The notes below the pieces were generated by a model. It had not been told where the DNA came from, did not search any database, and saw only the letters and a list, made by a program, of their open reading frames with translations. This document shows, in pieces, positions 56,989 to 64,000 of a DNA stretch of 64,000 nt. The translations under genes and the position numbers were made by a program. Source of the stretch: Gongronella butleri (Eukaryota > Mucoromycota > Mucoromycetes > Mucorales > Cunninghamellaceae); the NCBI GenBank assembly GCA_025201375.1, contig JAIWZP010000008.1, forward strand, positions 124,001 to 188,000, in the 5' to 3' direction. Positions within the stretch are counted from its first letter, which is position 1. The number at the start of each line of letters is the position of its first letter.

Positions 56989-58694
56989 GCGTGAATTGAG
57001 AAAAGAAAGAGTCAGAAACCAAAAAAAAAAAAAAAAAAAAAATTGCAAAAGGGTCAAGGAGGGGGGATGCTCAACCCAAAAAAGGTTGCTGGTTTTGAAT
57101 TTTGAATGCCGCCTGCCAAACACCGCCGCCACGGCCAACCATCCACCGCTTTTCCTCGGCGGGGACGTGGCGTAATAAAAGCATGACGCGTGACACGCGT
57201 CCCACAAATCATAAATGCAACCGGTGCTCTATTTTCTGCTATTTGATCGTCAACGCCGTTATGCTGTCGTGACAAAACGTGTAGAATTCCAATTCACGCT
57301 CATTAAACGTCGCAGCTTCATCGCCTTTTGATGGTCATTGTCGTGTGAGATGCGACATTAAACTCGCCACACGATGATTTTCGACCTTTCTCAACAACAG
57401 ACTAAATGATCCCCTTTTTAATGCCACATTATTTAACTAGAACAAGCTCAGGAGATTAAAGTAGCACCAATCTTGTTTTGACGCATTTGGACGTGTTGGC
57501 TAGAAGAAATTGGTCAAATGGAGAATTTTAGCTGCTATCATAGTCAAGGTAAATTTTTGCAAACACGCATGACACCACCTGAAACGCGATATAGTGTGAA
57601 GCAGCAGACTAGAAATTGCCGGTGAGACCGAGTAACAAGTCAAATTGTAGATGTCAATTACTGAACAAATCAAAGCGAGAGAGACATAATAAAAAATACG
57701 TAAAAACTATTGCTGTTGGTAAATCTTAGGACCGAGCACGCAAAAAAAAAGGGGGAGGACTCTAAAAAAAGGACAAATCGCACCCCAAAATTCAAAATTG
57801 GCTATTTTTTCACGCTTGCCGACGCTCAAATTTATGAATATGGACAGGCAAGCAGAGCCGAACCAGTATCATTTCTGCAAAACCAAATCGAAAATGCATA
57901 AATGCTAGTTTTCAGAGTCATTGCATACCAACTCGCAGAAATCTCAGCGGCATCTCTTCAAACTACAAGCGTTTTTACCGCGTTGACCGCTGATTCATTT
58001 GGGGTGACTCCGCGTTTATACCGGTAAGTTGGACCATTGTCGCGTGCGGCACCACCAAAATGGACAAAATCTCACCCCACTTTGCTGGGCACGTCCAGCG
58101 GATCTTGTTCACCGGGTCCTATATTTGAGCTAGAGGATGATGAACACAAAACTCCAACAATATCAAGTTATTTTTCAGAGATATGATAGGATCACTCAAT
58201 CCTGAGCGAGTCAATGCATGCACTTCTCGGAAACAAACAATAAACCCCTATAAAAATCGCCCTTTCCATCACTAGTTTTTTTTTTTTTACAATGATGTAG
58301 TGCTTTGCTGTTAAGGGTAATGTGGCCTTTGCTTGTTTTTCTAGCGAATAGCGCCAACAGAAGGCCAAAATATACCTTGGATCAGAAGAATAGTCAATAC
58401 TCCTCTTTGATTTTCTATCAACATATCATACTGTACGGTTGTTGGTGCAACAATAGGCAGCTTCGGCGGATGAAACGGCGCTGATAATAAAAAGCATCTC
58501 ACGATGCGCCTGCTAATGCATTAAAGCAAAAGATTTTATAGTGGTTTGTGAAGGAATTGCCCGTTGAACGACTGCGCGACGCGGCGGATGATGGAGCGTT
58601 TCAAAAAAAAAAAGTCGGTGCCTGGATTTCAAAAAAAATGGCGGAGAATCAAAGGCAAAAAATAAGAATAAGAGCAATAAGAGATCCCGCTCTG

Positions 58695-58726
<32 letters not shown>

Positions 58727-58756
58727 TCTTCATCCTCCCTTGTTGAATTCGTTGCC
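56989..58756. other. Intergenic between divergent DENND11-like and ALDH genes
   Basis: About 1.8 kb of A/T-rich sequence with A runs (57020-57041) and a T run just before the ALDH start. No supportable gene. The segment 57300-58500 is free of clear coding signal. Confidence 0.55.
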
Positions 58757-61031
58757 ATGGATGCGTGGATGAACGAATTGACGCCTCAACACTGGCTCAC
58801 GTTGTGCGCTGGTGCTTTGGTCAGCTGGCTCACACTCTCATGGCTCAGCCGCCCCGGTCCCAAGAAGTTTACAGTCGAGCCACCTGCTGGTAAAAAAAAA
58901 AAAAGCAAATCAAGACTTCATCGTCTTCTTTTCTCACACACGCTCTTTTTTTCTTATTGCTGACATGTAGCTTCGGATCCCAAGTGGAAGGGCACCGTGC
59001 TCGCTAGCCCCACGCTTCGAGTAAGACGAGAAAAGCAAAGGGGACAGCACGTGCGAGTTAAAAAAAAGGGCGCGTTTGTGCGTGTTTATTTGTCTCACAC
59101 GCCTTTTGTCATTAGGATCCCAATGACGCGTCGATGATTGTGTGCTATGATCCTGCTACCGGTTACCTGTTGGACCACATTCCCGCGGCGACGCCGTTGG
59201 ATGTGCAAGAAGCTTTGGAACGCACGCGTGTTGCGCAAGAATCGTGGAAAAAGACGACCTTTGCCCAGCGCCGCGCCGTGCTCAACAGCCTGTTAAACTA
59301 TGTTCTCGAGAATCAAGAGACCATCTGCCGCGTCGCCTGCCGTGACACTGGCAAGACCAGTAAGTCGCTTTTTCCGTGGGAAAAAACACACGCGCATGGA
59401 TTGATCCCCCTCTGTTTTTTTGCCATTTTTTTTTTCTGTAGTGGTGGACGCGTCTTTGGGCGAGGTGATCACGACGTGCGCCAAGCTGCGCTGGACCATT
59501 GACAATGGCGAGCAAGCCTTGGCTGATGATTACCGCAGCCCTGGTCTGATGATGATGTACAAGCACGCCAAGGTGGTGTATCAGCCCCTGGGTGTCGTGT
59601 CGGCGCTCGTCAGCTGGAATTACCCGTAGGATGGCCAGAATGCGAAAAGAAAAGGAGGGAAAAAAAAGAAAGAGAGGGCATTGTGATTCTCATTTTGCTT
59701 TTTATTTTTTTATTTTGACAGGTTCCACAACACGATTGGCCCCGTGATTTCTGCACTCATGTCGGGCAATGGCATCATGGTCAAGTGCTCTGAATATGTT
59801 GCGTGGTCGTCGTCGTTTTATGTGCAGGTGATCCGCAAGTGCCTGGAAGTTCATGGCCATGATCCCGAGCTTGTGCAATTCATCAATGGTTTCGCGGACG
59901 CTGGTGAGGCGGTGGTCAAGTCGGGCGTCGATCATGTGACGTTCATTGGCTCGCCGGCGGTCGGCAAGCTTGTTCAGCGCACGGCGTCTGATATCCTCGT
60001 GCCCTGTGTGCTTGAGCTCGGCGGCAAGGACTGTGCCATCTTGCTCAAGGACACTGATCTCTCGCAGGCGATCCCCGTGCTCATGCGCGGCGTGTTCCAA
60101 AACTGCGGCCAGAACTGCGTTGGCATCGAGCGTATCATTCTTGCGCAGGAAATCTATGATGAGGTTGTTGCGGAAATGGACAAGCGCATCGGTACGTTGC
60201 GTCAAGGCTCTGTTCTCGCCGACGGCGCAGAGGTCGATTGCGGTGCTATGACCATGTTTAATCAGGTACAACAACAAAAAAAAGGAAGAAAAAGGAAAAA
60301 AGGAAAAAGAAAAAGAAAATGGGGGAGAAAAAGGAAAAAAAAAAAAGAGAAAAAATGCGACGCGTGCTGATCCAATTGTCGTTTTTTTTCTTTTAAAAAA
60401 AAACTAGTTTGACAAGCTCGAGAGTCTTGTGGAGGAGGCAGTGTCGCGCGGTGCGCGTCTGCTTCGTGGTGGCAAGCGATTCCAGCACCCTGAGCACGCG
60501 CAAGGGCAATACTTTGAGCCGACGTTGCTTGTGGATGTGACACCCGAGATGGCGATTGCGAACCACGAGACGTTTGCGCCCATCATGGTGATCATGAAGC
60601 ACACGGGCCCCGAGGACGCGCTGCGCATTGCCAACAGCTGTCCCTTTGGTCTCGGATCGTCGGTCTTTTCGGGCGACAAGAAGCTCGCCGAGAAGCTGGC
60701 ACTCAAGCTCAAGGTCGGCATGTCCAATGTCAACGACTTTGGTGTCAATTACTTGTGTCAGGGCCTGCCCTTTGGTGGTGTCGGCATCTCGGGCTATGGC
60801 CGCTTCGCCGGCCCCGAAGGTATCCGCGGCCTGTGCGTGCCAAAGGCCGTCACCGTGGATCGCATTCCAGGCGTCAAGACGCCGATCCCACCCATCCTCG
60901 ACTACCCAATGAAGAGTGCGTGGATTAGCTATGGCTTCGTCCAAAACCTCATCCACACCATTTACAATCCAAACATTGGCGCAAAGATCCAGGCCATCGG
61001 CGGTCTCATCAAGGCCAATCTCTCAAAGTAA
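58757..61031 (+). CDS. MSC7-like membrane-anchored aldehyde dehydrogenase
   Basis: Exons 58757-58889, 58971-59020, 59116-59359, 59442-59625, 59722-60265 and 60408-61031 encode 592 residues. An N-terminal hydrophobic segment (HWLTLCAGALVSWLTLSWL, residues 12-30) predicts a membrane anchor, as in yeast Msc7. The NAD(P)-dependent ALDH fold follows: VVSALVSWNYPFHNTIGPVIS, VTFIGSPAVGKLV (nucleotide-binding GSxxxG), VLELGGKDCAIL (catalytic base Glu), FQNCGQNCVG (nucleophilic Cys region), FEPTLLVDV, ETFAPIMVI, NVNDFGVNYLCQGLPFGGVGISGYGRFAG (in parts). The wording NCGQNCVG and FINGFADAGEAVVKSGVDHVTFIGS is that of the MSC7/ALDH22-like group. The natural substrate is unknown. Intron 5 contains A-rich sequence and ends in an A-rich acceptor. 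It is divergent from the DENND11-like gene. Confidence 0.94.
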
Positions 61032-63323
61032 ATGGGGGCGCGGAAAAAAGAAAAAAAGGCACACGATGCCCCCCTCTCGCCTCCCTTTTTCGTCCTTCCC
61101 CTGCGATTCTTCCCCATTGTACTCCCTCCCCCCTCTTTCTCTTTCTCTTTCTCTCTTCCAAGCTTGTCCCAATTAGCACAAGCGCGCTTTCCTTTGAATT
61201 CCATCCCCCTAATGATCGCGAAAAATAAAATAAAAGAAAAATCGGTCCATGTTCCTCGCCTTAATTCATTTCCACAATTTGCATTTGCAATGAGCACGTG
61301 AGCGGCCAAAGGGCCAATTCGCTTGCATCTTTTGACTGGCTGGGATTTGGCGGATTCGCAAAAAAAAAAAAAAATGGGGGGTGGCAAGCATGATCAGCAT
61401 TGCAACTTTGAGTCTAAATTTCCCAGCAACGTTTCACCAGTTCATGCTGGCGACTCCGTCGTCAGTCCGCCTGTATACTTCGTATTGTACTGAGTGTTTG
61501 TTGTGTTGGCATCTTTTAGCGTCCTTTTGATAAGTGCACCGTCAAAAAAAAAACCCCAACAGGGGCCAAGAGACACGAGTTGTGCCGAAAGCGACGGTTG
61601 TTACACCGAGAGCGGAAGCTTGCTCTCTTTTTTGTTGTTTGGGCTGCCCATTGCGCCAGGTATGCACATTCGGCATCAAAAATGCACGCAAGGCACCCGT
61701 GTTTTTCCAAATTCTCCTATGCACAAGCACCCTGTCCATGAATGAATGACCCAAATGTGTGCTGACCACTTAATTGGTGTGGGGACCGTGCTGATCACAG
61801 CAGGGAAGAAACCAATGGAGAGCCACGGGACAGGTTGCAATACCCTTTTGTAAGCGCCATTGTGTTGGCCATCCGCTCAGGTTTCATCGTCCTCCCCCGC
61901 ACCATTTTTTTGTGTGGGGGGTGGGAGAGACTGGAACCTCATCGTGCACAAAAACACAAAACCCCTTGTCGATGATGAAAATGAGGGGAAAAAAAGGACG
62001 CCGTGAGGGGTAAACGTGGGGAAAATGAGTGGAGAAACTGGTGAATTGGTCAAACCCAGGGCCCCATCTGACCCCCGCACCCCTTTTGCTCGCGCGCGTG
62101 TGGAGGATAAACATTTCAACAGCCCATTGTGCTCCCCTGCTCTCTGTTTTTGTTTTGCACAGCGCTGTGTTGCCCACACGGCGTGTTTCCACATGCTGTT
62201 CTCAAACCCTAAAGGCGCGTCGCGTCCCGAGTTGCAACGATTAGTAATATTTTTTTTTTAGTTGTGACGCAATGGCCACTGAGCCTCGTCCTAAAGGACA
62301 ATTGCAGCCCGAGAAAGGCGTGAGAGGGAGGCGATATCATTTTTTCCCGTGGTGCACAGCGACCAAACGTGTAGAAATACACGATGAAACAAAGGGATTA
62401 CTCATTGGCGACGCGTTTGTGGCCCAGATCGCCCTGTTTTCTATGTTTCCCACAGCAATTGCTGCCGTGGAGGTCCCCGAAATAAAAAAAAAAAAAAAAG
62501 AGCAAAACGGCGTGTCGGGTCGCGCCGGCGATGTGACACAAAATCAATACATCGACAACAGTGCATCCCATTTGCATGCACGCGCGCGTCGGCCAGCAAG
62601 GAGCACAAAAGTAAACATTGTGGCCCCCCTTGCGTCCCCTTCATGTGACAGATGGCTTCAATTGGCGCTTTTTTGCACAGCTTTTTTTCATTCCTTGCAC
62701 ACCCGTTGTGCAGGATCACCCTCTCTTTTTTTTCCCTTTTGCACGACATGCCCGACGCCAAATACCGCGCGCAAAGGCCGTGTCTTGTTTGTACAGGTCA
62801 TGCGGACGTCGCATTTTACCGCTTGCCAATGGCCTTTGCCAAGCCATGTCTCGCGTTTCTCCCCGGATGCTCCGCTTTCTCCCCCAATTCCAAGCAAATG
62901 GGCTTTGGGCGCGCCAACTAGGCCAATTGAAGCAACTGGCCGAAATTATTTTCCATTTGCGAGCAGATTCAAACAAGATTCAGGCAACTAGATCAAAACT
63001 CTAATTTCCATGGGGGGAGACGATGTTTTTTTTTGACACATGAGCAAAAACTTTATTCGCAATGCGGTGTAATACGACTTGAATTTTTTTTAAAATATAC
63101 ATTGGGGGGGGGGAAGCGGCGAGTGGACGAGACAGGCTGAAAAAAAGTAGGCTTTGAATGAACATGAGGGAAAAAGGGGGAGGAGGAATGAGATGATTAG
63201 GATGCACAATCAAAAATACATAATAAGCTGTAGGGGATAAAAGAAGCTCTATCGAAGAGATGTTTGGATGGGGAAGAGGGGGAATTGACAGAGAAAAGGA
63301 TCGAAAAGCAGGGCTTTTTTTTT
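61032..63323. other. Intergenic, convergent 3' regions
   Basis: About 2.3 kb between the ALDH and transporter 3' ends. It contains C-rich and G-rich stretches, A/T runs (61361-61374, 62482-62497) and a G run (63103-63112). Several medium-length open frames occur on both strands without family resemblance. No gene or RNA is supported. Confidence 0.5.
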
Positions 63324-64000
63324 TTACTTGGAGTTGGGGCCAAGCTCCTCCTTCTCGTCGACATCCTTGTACTCATGCTTGACCTTGGCAGCCTCGGTGT
63401 CAACAGGGGGCTTTTCCTTGACGGTGGGGACAACGCCGGACGAGGGGAAGCGCTGCGACTGAGGACGCTGGCGAATAGACTCAATATCGTGCTTGGAATC
63501 GTACAGCGACGTGCCGCCAATGCCAGTGGCAGTGGAACGAGCATCATCTTGCACCTCTTCAGTGGCAAACATGATTTCAATTTCCTCCAGGGACTAGTTG
63601 TAAAAAAAATGAAATGAGCAAAATGAGCAAAAATGGCAGACGCCATGGCGAGCACGTCGTTGCGCGAATGTTTGCTTACCTTGCCCTTGGTCTCAGGGTA
63701 CCAAAGGTAGATGGGCAGAATAAAGATAAAGTTGAGAAGGGCAAACATGATAAAAGTCCAAAAGCCGGCGTATTGGAAGAGAACAGGGGTGATCATGGCG
63801 ACGACAAAGTTGCCCATCCAGTTGGCGACGGTCGACATGGAGTTGCCCTTGGCACGCATGGCCGTGGAGAAGATTTCACTGGGGTACAACCACGCAAGAC
63901 CAAGCCAGGCAGCACCAAAGACAAAGTTGTAGAGGAACACGCCAACAATCACACCAACAGACGCATGCGTGGTGCGACCTTGTTGCTTGGCCATCTCCAC
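63324..64000 (-). CDS. MFS sugar transporter, C-terminal part (5' end outside window)
   Basis: Exons 64000-63680 (open at the window edge) and 63593-63324 give the last 196 residues. Features of the sugar porter family: hydrophobic helices GVIVGVFLYNFVFGAAWLGLAWLYPSEIF (in parts) with the WLYPSEIF signature, NWMGNFVVAMITPVLF, FIMFALLNFIFILPIYLWYPETKGKSLEEIEIMF with the PETKGKSLEEIE loop that ends helix 12 in GLUT/HXT-type carriers. A 75-residue hydrophilic tail rich in Asp/Glu/Lys/Ser follows. It moves hexoses or related sugars, probably by H+ symport or facilitated diffusion, at the plasma membrane; the substrate cannot be inferred from the tail end. The 5' exons lie beyond position 64000. 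Confidence 0.93.

Noticed and set aside
62272..62991. 239-codon plus-strand frame near the right end
   Set aside because: Interrupted by lysine run from an A homopolymer, no family similarity and no consistent splice structure; another frame of similar length overlaps it.
1..64000. CRISPR arrays, prophage or bacterial operons
   Set aside because: No regularly spaced direct repeats, Shine-Dalgarno-led gene strings or phage genes; splice structure and gene content are eukaryotic throughout.

Overview
This window is 64 kb of nuclear DNA from a fungus, most likely an early-diverging (Mucoromycota-like) one. The fungal assignment rests on the gene set: a Pho85-type cyclin, an SFP1-type zinc finger, an ADA2-type SAGA protein, a UPF0662 (DUF2408) protein, an MSC7-like aldehyde dehydrogenase and a Rho GTPase with a CAAX end. 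Genes are dense and carry many short spliceosomal introns, mostly about 50-130 nt with a few longer. Most are GT-AG, with a long T run shortly before the acceptor. The phylum is an inference from overall style; no marker here fixes genus or species. A/T homopolymers are everywhere. No rRNA, convincing tRNA, CRISPR array or intact transposon was seen.

Layout. 0.1-12 kb: ABCF ATPase (+), a bacterial-type glycyl-tRNA synthetase (-), DOM34/Pelota (-) divergent from VPS36 (+), an SFP1/JAZF1-type Q/H-rich zinc-finger factor (-), and mitochondrial uL23m (-). 13.6-18.4 kb: a GRDP-like (DUF1399) protein (+) and the Fe-S targeting factor CIA2 (+). 19-26.3 kb: ribosomal P2 (-), an ADA2 homologue without its N-terminal half (+), LSM3 (-) divergent from mitochondrial uL24m (+), and DPH2 (+). 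28.9-41.1 kb: a homeodomain factor (+), DIS3/RRP44 (-) divergent from LUC7 (+), the DEAD-box helicase ROK1 (+), an isoprenylcysteine-methyltransferase-like membrane protein (+), and a secreted protein with a subtilisin-inhibitor (SSI) domain (+). 41.3-52.2 kb: Rho GTPase (-), PCL-type cyclin (-), a multi-KH protein (-), and a protein with a degenerate J domain (+). 52.5-64 kb: UPF0662 (+), a DENND11/LCHN-Anr2-like protein (-), an MSC7-like aldehyde dehydrogenase (+), and the C-terminal part of a sugar transporter (-) cut by the window end.

The genes do not form one pathway, but RNA and translation functions dominate: ABCF, GlyRS, DOM34, DIS3, LSM3, LUC7, ROK1, P2, DPH2 and two mitochondrial ribosomal proteins. 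Exon joins were built by hand. In every multi-exon gene the reading frame closes across all exons, which supports the models. The 5' end of the KH gene and the 3' end of DPH2 remain open.

Most worth a second look: the SSI-like secreted inhibitor; the intronless bacterial-type GlyRS; an anonymous repeat present twice with its reading frame kept; an over-represented GACGCGTC palindrome; start codons isolated on 3-6 nt exons; two GC-AG introns; and an ADA2 lacking ZZ and SANT domains.
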